NCBI GenBank assembly: GCA_004020315.1
Contig: SAQG01000007.1
Span: 115,051 to 179,050 of the forward strand
Length of the DNA: 64,000 nt
Direction: 5' to 3'
Source: Mesorhizobium sp.
Lineage (GTDB): Bacteria; Pseudomonadota; Alphaproteobacteria; Rhizobiales; Rhizobiaceae
Shown: positions 7,811 through 16,068 of the stretch, in pieces
Numbering within the stretch: position 1 is the stretch's first letter
How the letters are laid out: each line of letters starts with the position of its first letter
Made by a program: the position numbers and the translations under genes
The notes under the pieces: generated by a model
What the model saw: only the letters and a program-made list of their open reading frames with translations
Database searches by the model: none
What the model was told of the DNA's origin: nothing

Positions 7811-9203
7811 AAACAAAAAGATGGCTTCCCATAGACGTTCGTGGCGGGGCGGGGAAGCCCTGTTGGGACGGAGGATCAGGACGGACCACGGACCGCGCGA
7901 TCGGTCGCAGCGACACTTGCCTGAGGCCGAGCACGCCGAACACGAAGAACAGCCAGACCGGATCGGCGCGATGGAAAAAGAAGCTTTCGAGGAAGGCGTT
8001 CAGCGCTGCGAACAGCACCACCATCATGAAGAAGTCGCCGAGATAGATGTTTTCCTTGCGCAAGGGAATGCGCATGTAATCGCGCAGCGGCGCGATCAGG
8101 AATGTATGGATCGCCACGCAGAGCGCCGGGATGCCCATCAGCACGGCGATGTCGAGATAGCCGTTATGGCCGTGCACGATGGTTCGGATATCCCAGGCCC
8201 GGTCGAAGGGCTGGTCCTGGTTCAACAGCAGCGGCGTGCCCCAGAAGCTCTCGAAGCCGTAGCCGGTCCACGGCCGCTTCGCCAGCATCTCGCCGGCGAA
8301 CTCCCACAGCGTCGTGCGCCCGGTGTAGGTCAGGTCGGGGACATAGAGTGCAGCCAGATGCTTCGCCGGCGGCAGGAAGACGATGCCCAGCGTGCCGATC
8401 GCCGCGGCGATGATGGCCAGCGCGAACAGGATCGGCGTGCCGAGCCGCACGCCGATCAGGCTCGGCAGCACGACGATCAGGATCGAAAACGGCACCAGTC
8501 CGGCCGTCGTCTTGGAACCGGTGTGCAGCATGAAGATCATGGCAGCGCAAAAGATTGATGCGCCCCAGCGCCGTTGTCCACGCCGGTAGAGGTACAGGCC
8601 GGCGAAGCTGAAGCAGGCCATGACAGGACCGGCGATGTTCTTGTGGGTGAACACGCCGCGCCACAGGCCGGCATGTTCCGGCTCCAGAGAATCGGTAGTG
8701 TGCAGCGCCTCGTTTGGAAAGACGATGAGCCCGATATAGGACAGGCCCATGACGACGACGATGGTGAAGATGATGACTTTCGAGAAAGCCTCGGCGTCGC
8801 GCGGAAGCGCCAGGATCGTCGCCATCGTCAAAATGCCGATCAGCGTGAAGAAAGCGGCGCGCATTGCCGACGGCGGATCGGTTCCCATCACCACCGACAG
8901 CATGAGGAAAACCAGCATCAGCAGCCAGGACGGGCTGAGCAGCGAGCGCACCACGCGCGGGTCGGCGAAAGCCAGCAGCGAGAAGACCGAGATCGCGCCG
9001 AGCGAGCCGAAGCCGAGCTGGTTGACGATGTCGCCGCCGTCGCCGGTCATTTCGGCGCCGGCCGGCTGGAAGGGACGGAACGATACCAGGATGACGGTGA
9101 ACAGCAGCGCCGCGATCGCGGTCGCGACGCCGTCGCGTGTGAAGGCCGCGCTGAGCGGCGCGCGTTCAGTTCTTCTCAGGCTGTCGGTATTGCTCATTGG
9201 CAT
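7809..9203 (-). CDS. O-antigen ligase/polymerase family membrane protein (ExoQ-like)
   Basis: About 464 residues with ten to twelve membrane segments, of the Wzy/O-antigen ligase family. The diagnostic periplasmic loop is visible: GVFTHKNIAGPVMA, followed by SKTTAGLV and later GYGFESFWGT and VHGHNGYLDIAVLMG. ExoQ-type members polymerise repeat units of exopolysaccharide. The gene lies downstream of the GT2 gene and overlaps it by about 38 bases, so the two are probably co-transcribed. The start is uncertain (ATG 9203 or ATG 9197); no clear ribosome binding site is visible. Together with the flippase (20341) and the Wzz protein (21789) it would complete a Wzx/Wzy-type export route. Confidence 0.85.
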   Translation of the reverse strand: MPMSNTDSLRRTERAPLSAAFTRDGVATAIAALLFTVILVSFRPFQPAGAEMTGDGGDIVNQLGFGSLGAISVFSLLAFADPRVVRSLLSPSWLLMLVFLMLSVVMGTDPPSAMRAAFFTLIGILTMATILALPRDAEAFSKVIIFTIVVVMGLSYIGLIVFPNEALHTTDSLEPEHAGLWRGVFTHKNIAGPVMACFSFAGLYLYRRGQRRWGASIFCAAMIFMLHTGSKTTAGLVPFSILIVVLPSLIGVRLGTPILFALAIIAAAIGTLGIVFLPPAKHLAALYVPDLTYTGRTTLWEFAGEMLAKRPWTGYGFESFWGTPLLLNQDQPFDRAWDIRTIVHGHNGYLDIAVLMGIPALCVAIHTFLIAPLRDYMRIPLRKENIYLGDFFMMVVLFAALNAFLESFFFHRADPVWLFFVFGVLGLRQVSLRPIARSVVRPDPPSQQGFPAPPRTSMGSHLFV

Positions 9204-10164
9204 ATCCGAATTCGGCAAGCACGCGGCCGACAGCTACATGGATGGGGTATAAGGCCGTCGCCAAGGACCCCGTGCGCGCCAGCCTGGCCGCGCCGCGAAA
9301 TGGCGAGACGGCAAGCAGTGCCAGGCTCTTCAAGAAAACCCTGGTGCCGGCGAACGGCGTGCCGGCCCGTTTCTTCTTCTCGACCAACGTCGAGATGACG
9401 CCGTTGCGCAGGCTGCGGGCACGGATCCAGTCGGCTTCGACGCGTCGGGCCGGGACGCTTTCCCGCACTTGCGCCTCGGCGCACCAGCCAAGCACAAAAC
9501 CTCTTTGTGCCGCCCGGCTCAGGAAATCGGAATCGCCGCCGCCCATGAAGTTGAATTTCAGGTCGAGGAAGGGCGGCCCCATGGCGGTGAGCACGTTGCG
9601 TCCGACCAGCAGATTGCCGGAGGAATACAGCGCGGGCACCCGCCCGGTCTCCCGGTAAGGTGGCGCAAAGACCGGGTGCTCGGCCCATCTGGCATGGATC
9701 GCGTCGGCAAACACAGGCATTTGCGGGCCGCCGACGATGTCGGCACCGAGCGTCTCGGCCGTCTTGCACATGCGCTCGAGCCACTTCGGATCGGCGATCT
9801 CGTCATCGTCGATGACCAGCAGGTGCCTGAAGTCAGGGAAGTGCAGGATCGCCGTCTGCCAGCCGGCATTATAGGCGCTGCAATTGCCGCGCTCATGCGC
9901 GACGATCACCATGCCCGGAATATCGCCGCGCTCGAACAGCGGCAGCGCCGCCTCGGCCCCGGCGCGCGCCTCGGCTTCGTTCTCGATGACGATGATAGCG
10001 AAGCGTCTGCCGGTTTCCTGGGCCTTGAGTGATGCCAACGTCGCCAGCAGCTGTTCGGGCCGTTTGAAGGTCGGCAAGGTGACGATCGCCTCGACGGCCG
10101 CCGCGACAAGTCCCGGAGACCGCCCCGCGATCGATACCGAATCGTCCGATGGCAATGGGATCAT
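9166..10164 (-). CDS. glycosyltransferase family 2
   Basis: A 332-residue GT-A fold transferase, predicted to act at the cytoplasmic face of the membrane on lipid-linked exopolysaccharide repeat units. The fold begins at AIVTLPTFKRPEQLLATLAS (residues 27-46). The nucleotide-sugar and metal site is LLVIDDDEIADPKWLERM, and the acceptor-region signature FMGGGDSDFLSRAAQRGF follows near 225. It is first in a minus-strand pair with the polymerase gene and divergent from the GT4 gene at 10338; their 173-base spacer carries CtrA-like boxes. Donor and acceptor sugars cannot be assigned. Confidence 0.87.
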   Translation of the reverse strand: MIPLPSDDSVSIAGRSPGLVAAAVEAIVTLPTFKRPEQLLATLASLKAQETGRRFAIIVIENEAEARAGAEAALPLFERGDIPGMVIVAHERGNCSAYNAGWQTAILHFPDFRHLLVIDDDEIADPKWLERMCKTAETLGADIVGGPQMPVFADAIHARWAEHPVFAPPYRETGRVPALYSSGNLLVGRNVLTAMGPPFLDLKFNFMGGGDSDFLSRAAQRGFVLGWCAEAQVRESVPARRVEADWIRARSLRNGVISTLVEKKKRAGTPFAGTRVFLKSLALLAVSPFRGAARLARTGSLATALYPIHVAVGRVLAEFGYANEQYRQPEKN

Positions 10165-10213
10165 CCGTATTCAGCCCGGGATGGTGAATTTGGTTCTCGA
10201 TAGCATCGCGACG

Positions 10214-10299
10214 ATAACGTTTCGTTAATCACCTTCGCGGACAAGCCCGCAAATCCGTACCGTCGGGCCACCAAATACCTTCACTTAATCAACGCTTCA
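10214..10299. promoter_or_regulatory. two near-consensus CtrA boxes between divergent glycosyltransferase genes
   Basis: ATAA-CGTTTCG-TTAA (10214-10228) and TTAA-TCAACGC-TTCA (10285-10299) each differ by one base from the TTAA-N7-TTAA pattern known for the cell-cycle regulator CtrA. They lie in the spacer between the genes starting at 10164 (minus) and 10338 (plus). Functional use is inferred only from the pattern. Confidence 0.35.
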
Positions 10300-10337
10300 C
10301 CGCGCTTTGCTAGCTGGGTCAGCACTGGATAGGTGAG

Positions 10338-11510
10338 ATGCATCTGCTGTTTGCCACATCGATCGTGCCCGACGGTGCTCTTGCCTCGGGCTATGAGATC
10401 GCCAATGCCGCGATCATCGCCGCGTTACGGCGTGCCGGCGCGCGCGTCACCGTGATCGGCTTCACCTGGCCCGGCAAGACTGCAAGCGATCCGCAAAGCA
10501 CCATCGTGCTCGGTGCCGTCGATGTGCGCACCGAAAGCGCATCATCGCTGCAAAAGCTCGCCTGGGTTGCTAAAGCGACGCTCTCCGGCCTCACTTTCGC
10601 ATCGGCCAAGCTGCGCGTGGTCACCGACGGCGAGGTCCGCGCCGCCGTCGAACGCGCCGGCCCTTTCGACGGCTATGTCTTGAATTCCGTGCAGTTCGCC
10701 AGCGCCTTCGAGAGGCTGTTCGGCGACCTGCCGTCGATCTTCGTCGCCCACAATGTCGAGCACCGTTCGGCGCAGGAGAACGCCGCTGCCGCCGGCGGCC
10801 TTTTCCAGCGCATGTTGTTTCGCCGTGAGGCCAGGCTGCTCAAGGCCGTGGAAGAACGGCTCTGCCGCCGGGCACGCTTCGTCTTCACGCTGGCCGAGGA
10901 AGATCGCGCCGCGCTCGGCGTCGCCTCCGACGACCGTTCGGCAGTGCTGCCACTGGTGACTTGCGCCGAACCGGCCGTGCAAAAAAACCCGCGCCGCATC
11001 GACTGCGACGCGGCGCTGATCGGCACCTGGACCTGGCAGCCGAACCGCATCGGCCTCGATTGGTTCCTGGAAAAGGTGGTGCCGCACCTCAGGCCGGATT
11101 TTAGGATCAGGATCGCCGGCAGCGTGCCGTTGGGCGTCAGCTCCGCGCATCCCGGCGTCGAGCTCGTCGGCCGCGTGCCGGATGCGCAGGCTTTCGTGCG
11201 GGGCGCCGCCGTTATCCCGCTAATCAGCACCTCCGGCAGCGGCGTCCAGCTCAAGACCATCGAAACCTTCGAACTCGGCCTGCCTTCCGTCGCCACCAGC
11301 CGTTCGCTGCGCGGCATCGACCATCGCCCGGTCAATTGCGTGGTGACCGATGATCCTGTTGCCTTCGCCGGCGCCCTGGAAGCAGCAGTAGCAGATGTCA
11401 GGGACGTCGACGGCAGCGCTTTCCATCGCCGGCAGGTGAAGGCGCTCGATGCCGCAATCAGGCGCGGCCTGAAGAAACTCGGACCCATCGAACGGGAGGT
11501 GTTTGCATGA
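10338..11510 (+). CDS. glycosyltransferase family 4 protein
   Basis: A 390-residue GT-B fold transferase. The N-terminal acceptor domain starts MHLLFATSIVPDGALASGYE. The C-terminal donor domain holds LIGTWTWQPNRIGLDWFL, a Gly-rich HPGVELVGRVPD segment, and SGSGVQLKTIETFELGLP near residues 298-315, where the Glu residues are those used in GT4 enzymes to bind the nucleotide sugar. It is first of three overlapping plus-strand genes: its stop overlaps the next start by four bases (ATGA). Probably it adds a sugar to the exopolysaccharide repeat unit; the sugar is unknown. Confidence 0.87.
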   Translation: MHLLFATSIVPDGALASGYEIANAAIIAALRRAGARVTVIGFTWPGKTASDPQSTIVLGAVDVRTESASSLQKLAWVAKATLSGLTFASAKLRVVTDGEVRAAVERAGPFDGYVLNSVQFASAFERLFGDLPSIFVAHNVEHRSAQENAAAAGGLFQRMLFRREARLLKAVEERLCRRARFVFTLAEEDRAALGVASDDRSAVLPLVTCAEPAVQKNPRRIDCDAALIGTWTWQPNRIGLDWFLEKVVPHLRPDFRIRIAGSVPLGVSSAHPGVELVGRVPDAQAFVRGAAVIPLISTSGSGVQLKTIETFELGLPSVATSRSLRGIDHRPVNCVVTDDPVAFAGALEAAVADVRDVDGSAFHRRQVKALDAAIRRGLKKLGPIEREVFA

Positions 11511-12325
11511 ATATGCACACCGCCCGCGCCGCTTTCGGGGTCGACAGTTTGAAATCGATCCTGGGCATCTCGGTCCTTGCCATCCGCTGGGACGACGCGG
11601 TCGCCCTGCTGACTCGTTTGATTGCAGAGCGGCGATTCACCAAGGTCACCTTTCTCAACGCTCACAACGCCAATGTCGCCTATACGGACCCGGTCGTGGC
11701 CGAGGCGCTCGATGATTTTCTCATCCTGCCGGACGGTGTCGGCGTCGATCTGGCGGCGAAACTGCTTTATGGGGCGTCGTTTCCGGACAATCTCAACGGC
11801 ACCGATTTCATCCCCGCCTTTCTGCAGGCGTCCGCCAGGCCGCTGACCGTGGGGCTGCTCGGCGCGACGCAGGTCAATGCCGAGGCGGCGTCGAAGAAGC
11901 TGGCAGCGCTCGCGTTGCAGCACCGATTCGTGGTCATCCATGACGGTTATTTCTCTCCCGCCGAGGAGCCGGCAATCGTCGATCGCATCGCCAGATTGCG
12001 GCCGGACGTGCTGCTTGTCGCCATGGGCGTGCCACGCCAGGAATTGTGGATCGCGCGCCACATCGATGCGCGTCACTGCACGCTGCCGATCGCAGTCGGC
12101 GCGCTGCTCGACTTCCTGAGCGGCACGGTGCCCCGGGCGCCGCTGTGGATGCGCCGGCTCAGGCTCGAATGGCTGTTCCGGTTGTGGATCGAGCCGGGCC
12201 GTCTCTGGCGCCGCTATGTGGTCGGTAATCCCCTGTTCCTGTGGCGCGTCGTCGGCCAGAAATTTTTGGGCCGCCACGCGCTTGCCAGAACTCGCCCTAG
12301 AGCAGGCCCCGGAGCAAGCCGTTGA
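11507..12325 (+). CDS. WecG/TagA/CpsF family glycosyltransferase (GT26)
   Basis: A 272-residue protein of the WecG/TagA/CpsF family, which transfers a sugar to lipid-linked intermediates. Family signatures are visible: VTFLNAHNANVAY near residue 45, LPDGVGVDLAAKLL near 75, NGTDFIPAFLQ, then LLVAMGVPRQELWI near 168 and VGALLDFLSGTVPRAP near 198. The ATG overlaps the stop of the GT4 gene, and its own stop overlaps the next start, which implies translational coupling. Confidence 0.9.
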   Translation: MNMHTARAAFGVDSLKSILGISVLAIRWDDAVALLTRLIAERRFTKVTFLNAHNANVAYTDPVVAEALDDFLILPDGVGVDLAAKLLYGASFPDNLNGTDFIPAFLQASARPLTVGLLGATQVNAEAASKKLAALALQHRFVVIHDGYFSPAEEPAIVDRIARLRPDVLLVAMGVPRQELWIARHIDARHCTLPIAVGALLDFLSGTVPRAPLWMRRLRLEWLFRLWIEPGRLWRRYVVGNPLFLWRVVGQKFLGRHALARTRPRAGPGASR

Positions 12326-13245
12326 ACAGCCGGTTCGTGCCGAGCCCCAATGCCGAGGCCGGTGTCCTTCGCCAGACACCGACGGCGGCGGTCGTGACGG
12401 CAAGCTATGCGCCGGATTTGGAGCGTTGCCGCCTGCTGTGCGAAACCCTCGACCGCTACGTTTCCGGCGTGGCGCACCACTATATTCTTGTCGAGCATCG
12501 CGACGTGGCGCTGTTTCGCCAGCTGGAGAACAGCCGCCGCACTGTCATCGACGAGCGGGACCTGTTGCCGCGCCGGCTGCGTGCCTTCGACGATCCGCTC
12601 AGCCTGTTCCGCCGGCGCATCTGGCTCAGCCCATGGACCATGCCCCTGCGCGGCTGGCACGTGCAGCAGCTTCGCCGCATCGCGATATCAGCGCATGCTG
12701 GCGAAGACGTGCTGGTCTTCTGCGATTCCGACGTGGCCTTCCTCAAACCTTTCGATTGCAGCGCCTTCTGGCGCGACGGCAAGGTGCGGCTGTTCCGCCG
12801 CGACGGCGTGCTGTCGGGTGAAGGCCATGAGGAGCACCGCATCTGGTCGCGCAATGCGGGCGCGGCGCTCGGCATCGAGCCATCAGAGGTTTCGACCCAC
12901 GATTACATTTCGACGCTGATTGCCTGGCGCCGCGAAACCGTGACGGCGATGTGCGCCCGGATCGAGAAGATCCATGGCCGCAACTGGGTCGAAATCGTCG
13001 GTGCGACACGCAGATTCTCCGAATGCATGATCTACGGCCGCTATGTCGACGACGTGCTCGACGGCACCGGCCATTTCCACGGATCGGAGGAGTTCTGCCG
13101 CGTTCACTGGACGGGCGAGGCGCTGTCGGACGACGAGTTCCGCCGCTTCATCGCAGCCATGGCGCCGCAACAGGTGGCAATCGGCATGCAGTCGTTCATC
13201 GGCACGGATATCGGCCGCATCCGCCGCCTGATCGGGCTCGATTAG
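12322..13245 (+). CDS. DUF6492 family protein, probable glycosyltransferase
   Basis: A 307-residue protein. The start is a TTG at 12322 that overlaps the previous stop (TTGA), with GGAG at 12311-12314. The region ILVEHRDVALFRQLEN and VIDERDLLPRRL, followed by VLVFCDSDVAFLKPFD, looks like a GT-A type nucleotide-sugar fold with a DSD motif in place of DxD. This matches my recollection of DUF6492, a family found in polysaccharide loci. Its position as third gene of a coupled operon supports a transferase role. The 3' side is followed by the IS91-type insertion, so the original downstream gene may have been displaced. Confidence 0.7.
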   Translation: MNSRFVPSPNAEAGVLRQTPTAAVVTASYAPDLERCRLLCETLDRYVSGVAHHYILVEHRDVALFRQLENSRRTVIDERDLLPRRLRAFDDPLSLFRRRIWLSPWTMPLRGWHVQQLRRIAISAHAGEDVLVFCDSDVAFLKPFDCSAFWRDGKVRLFRRDGVLSGEGHEEHRIWSRNAGAALGIEPSEVSTHDYISTLIAWRRETVTAMCARIEKIHGRNWVEIVGATRRFSECMIYGRYVDDVLDGTGHFHGSEEFCRVHWTGEALSDDEFRRFIAAMAPQQVAIGMQSFIGTDIGRIRRLIGLD

Positions 13246-13456
13246 CCCTAGGGCAAAACCCGATCACCCTGAAGGACCGGGTTGACCCGTTGGCGACCTT
13301 CGTCCCCCGTGCCGAATATGACCGCTTGGCGCCGCATGCACGAACCCGCTTCGCGGGAGGGGCGCCTGATTCTGAGATGGCGCGGTATTCATAGACCTTG
13401 AGCGAGTAGAGACCACGATCCGACCATGGAGTTCCCTTCAACGAGAGGAACTTGCC

Positions 13457-14362
13457 ATGGCTACCTTGTCGACCGATGCTCCGATCACCCCGCTTCGCCA
13501 GCGCATGCAGCAGGACATGCTGATGCGGGGCCTGGGACCGCATACGCAGCAGGATTACGTTCGTCATGTCCGGCGCTTCGCCGCGTTCCTTGGCCGCGCG
13601 CCCGACACCGCGGCGCCCGAGGACATCCGGCGCTTCCAGCTGTATCAGCACGCGAACGGCGTGGGCCCTGCGACGATCAACGGCGCGGTTTCGGCGCTGC
13701 GGTTCCTGTTCACGGTGACGCTGAAGCGGCGCGATCTGGCACGCGCGCTGGTGGTCACGCGATATCCGCGCAAGCTGCCCGATGTGCTGAGCGTCGAGGA
13801 AGCGGCGGGGCTGCTCGAGGCGGCGCCAGGCATCAAGTACAAGGCCGCGCTCGGTGTCGCCTATGGCGCGGGCCTGCGCGTGTCCGAGGTCGCGCACCTC
13901 AAGGTCGACGACATCGACTCGACACGCATGCTGATCCGCGTCGAGCAGGGCAAGGGACGCAGGGACCGCAACGCAATGCTCTCGCCGCAACTCTTGGAAC
14001 TGCTGCGGCTGTGGTGGCGCGAAGGCAAGCGGCGCGGGGTGATGCTTCCACATGGGTGGCTGTTCCCGGGGCGTAGTTGCATCGCGCCGATCTCGTCGCG
14101 GCAACTGCATCGCGCGGTCCAGGAAGCAGCCGAAGTCGCCGGCATCCGCAAGCGCGTCAGCCCGCACACGCTGCGTCACAGCTTCGCCACCCACCTACTT
14201 GAGCAGGATGTCGACATCCGCGTCATCCAGGTGCTGCTCGGGCACAGCAAGCTCGAGACCACCGCGCTCTACACCAAGGTTTCGACCCGGACGATCCACG
14301 CGGTCGCAGGGCCGCTCGACCGGCTGATGGCGCTGATGGAAGGCAAGCCGCCTCCCGGCTGA
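13457..14362 (+). CDS. tyrosine recombinase (phage integrase family) of the IS91-type element
   Basis: A 301-residue site-specific recombinase. The N-terminal SAM-like DNA-binding domain starts at LRQRMQQDMLMRGLGPHTQQ. The catalytic domain has Arg in GAGLRVSEVAHL, then HTLRHSFATHLLE (the H-x-x-R box), LLGHSKLETTALY with the later His, and the nucleophile Tyr in TALYTKVS near residue 277. All catalytic residues appear present, so the enzyme is probably active. In IS91-like units its role beside the HUH transposase is not settled. The ATG at 13457 has GAGAGGAACTTGCC upstream. Confidence 0.9.
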   Translation: MATLSTDAPITPLRQRMQQDMLMRGLGPHTQQDYVRHVRRFAAFLGRAPDTAAPEDIRRFQLYQHANGVGPATINGAVSALRFLFTVTLKRRDLARALVVTRYPRKLPDVLSVEEAAGLLEAAPGIKYKAALGVAYGAGLRVSEVAHLKVDDIDSTRMLIRVEQGKGRRDRNAMLSPQLLELLRLWWREGKRRGVMLPHGWLFPGRSCIAPISSRQLHRAVQEAAEVAGIRKRVSPHTLRHSFATHLLEQDVDIRVIQVLLGHSKLETTALYTKVSTRTIHAVAGPLDRLMALMEGKPPPG

Positions 14363-14366
14363 ACGG

Positions 14367-15560
14367 GTGCGCGCTGACCTGGAGGTCGCCGATATCTTCC
14401 GTGCTGCCGGCCCCGGATACCGGGTCGCCTACGCCCGGCATCTGAGCCTGCAGCAGCTCAAAGTCATGTCGGCGATCGAACACTGCCGCACCGCTGCATT
14501 GGGTGGCCATGTCGAAGCCTGTGAGGACTGCGGCCAATGGCGGATCGCCTATAACAGCTGCCGCAACCGGCACTGTCCCAGGTGCCAGGGCGCGGCCGCG
14601 CGTACATGGCTCGCCGAGCGTGAAGCCGACCTGCTGCCGGTGGGATACTTCCACGTCGTGTTCACGCTGCCGGCCGAGGTCGCCGTCATCGCCTTCCACA
14701 ACAAGGCGCCGGTCTACGACCTGCTGTTCAAAGCGGCATCGGAGACGATGCTGACGATCGCGGCGGATCCCAAGCACCTCGGCGCGCGCATAGGCATCAC
14801 CGCCGTGCTCCACACATGGGGCTCGGCAATGACCCACCATCCCCATGTCCACATGATCGTGCCGGGCGGCGGCATCGCGCCGGACGGGTCACGCTGGGTA
14901 TCGTCGCGGCCGGCCTTCCTTCTCCCAGTCAGAGTACTGGGCAAGCTGTTCCGCCGCCTGTTCCTGACCCGGCTGGTCGCGCTCCACGACGCCGGTCGGC
15001 TCGCCTTCTTCGGATCGGCGGCGCACCTGGCCGACCGTCGGGCCTTCCTGCGTCATCTGAAGCCTGTTCGCAGCAAACGCTGGGTGGTCTATGCCAAGCC
15101 GCCCTTCGCCGGACCCCAAGCGGTGCTTGCCTACCTATCGCGCTACACTCACCGGGTCGCCATCTCGAACCGCCGCCTGATCGCCTTCGACGAGAAGGGA
15201 GTCACCTTCCGATACAAGGACTATCGCCGCGATGGTGTCGAGCGCCAGCGCGCCATGACGCTTACCGCCGACGAGTTCATCCGCCGCTTCCTGCTCCATG
15301 TCCTGCCGCGTGGGTTCCACCGCATCCGTCACTATGGGCTGCTTGCCGGCACCGCCCGCAAGGCCAGCCTCGCACTCGCGCGCGAACTGCTGAACGTCGC
15401 TCCGCCGCCCGAAGACGATACTCCGAAAGGACCGGCTGACGTCCGCCCGCCTTGCCCTTGCTGCGGTGGACGCATGGTCGTCATCGAGAGGTTCGAACGG
15501 TGGTGCCAGCCTCGTGCGCCGCCTGCCTCACGAGCGCCGAACCGGGAGAACGCGCCATGA
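14367..15560 (+). CDS. IS91 family transposase
   Basis: A 397-residue rolling-circle transposase. A Cys-rich N-terminal zinc ribbon (CEDCGQWRIAYNSCRNRHC, then PRCQG) precedes the catalytic HUH motif in HPHVHMIVPGGG near residue 154. The tyrosine motif follows in AYLSRYTHRVAISNRRL near 250-266. A C-terminal zinc motif, CPCCGGRM, lies near 365. The start is a GTG four bases after the recombinase stop, so the two are co-translated. The protein looks complete, with no frameshift. Confidence 0.92.
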   Translation: MRADLEVADIFRAAGPGYRVAYARHLSLQQLKVMSAIEHCRTAALGGHVEACEDCGQWRIAYNSCRNRHCPRCQGAAARTWLAEREADLLPVGYFHVVFTLPAEVAVIAFHNKAPVYDLLFKAASETMLTIAADPKHLGARIGITAVLHTWGSAMTHHPHVHMIVPGGGIAPDGSRWVSSRPAFLLPVRVLGKLFRRLFLTRLVALHDAGRLAFFGSAAHLADRRAFLRHLKPVRSKRWVVYAKPPFAGPQAVLAYLSRYTHRVAISNRRLIAFDEKGVTFRYKDYRRDGVERQRAMTLTADEFIRRFLLHVLPRGFHRIRHYGLLAGTARKASLALARELLNVAPPPEDDTPKGPADVRPPCPCCGGRMVVIERFERWCQPRAPPASRAPNRENAP

Positions 15561-16068
15561 CCCGGCATGACCAAGTTGCTCGTACGACCGCGCCACGCCG
15601 GCGCCGGTCAACGGGACGCTATGTGCACGTTGCCGTGAAGCCGGTCATCACGCGCATCAATCCCGCCGGAATCAACGCTCCAGGTTCTGCGACCTGGCCC
15701 GGAAGCTTCTTTCACGACCTCCCAGGCACGTCCTATGCGGAAGTCCGCGACAGGCGCTGGCACATCCCGAGGCACAAATCCCCATAGGCAATCGTCTGCG
15801 GCCCGCGGGTTCCTGCATGAGAGACTTTCGTACGCCTGACGGCACCCGAAACCCTTCAGCATGTCGGCCGTAGAGTGCGACTTTGCCACTGCCCATAAGC
15901 AGACATCAGCGGGGAACACGCTGCAGGCCGCGGTTGCGCCAATTGGCGACGCGGGGTTCTCACCGAATGTCAGGCCTGCGACACACGAACTCGCGTGTTA
16001 TCGCGATGCCTTTGTGATATGTTTCCTGCCCCACCGAAGCGAGGCCAAATGGCTGCGGAGGGAGCCCA
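15561..16068. other. intergenic stretch between the IS91-type element and the cyclase gene
   Basis: These 508 bases hold the probable right end of the element, including a 6-bp-stem hairpin at 15680-15697, and the leader of the cyclase gene with GGAGGGAGCCC at its end. Short open frames on the minus strand (for example 15608-15919) carry no family signature. No gene is called here. Confidence 0.5.

Larger units (their letters stand above)
13400..15700 (+). mobile_element. IS91-type rolling-circle element with tyrosine recombinase
   Basis: The unit holds a tyrosine recombinase (13457) followed four bases later by an IS91-family HUH transposase (14367). This two-gene layout is familiar from IS91-like elements of Rhizobiales. 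IS91 elements have no terminal inverted repeats and make no target duplication, so the ends given are approximate. Candidate end hairpins are CCCGC-TTC-GCGGG at 13345-13357 on the left and CCAGGT-TCTGCG-ACCTGG at 15680-15697 on the right. The element separates the glycosyltransferase operon from the cyclase gene. Confidence 0.75.

Noticed and set aside
10673..12403. 576-residue open frame opposite the GT4 and GT26 genes
   Set aside because: It crosses two coupled glycosyltransferase genes on the antisense strand and has low-complexity composition.
15608..15919. 103-residue minus-strand open frame after the IS91 transposase
   Set aside because: It has no start signal and no recognisable domain, and it spans the probable element end.
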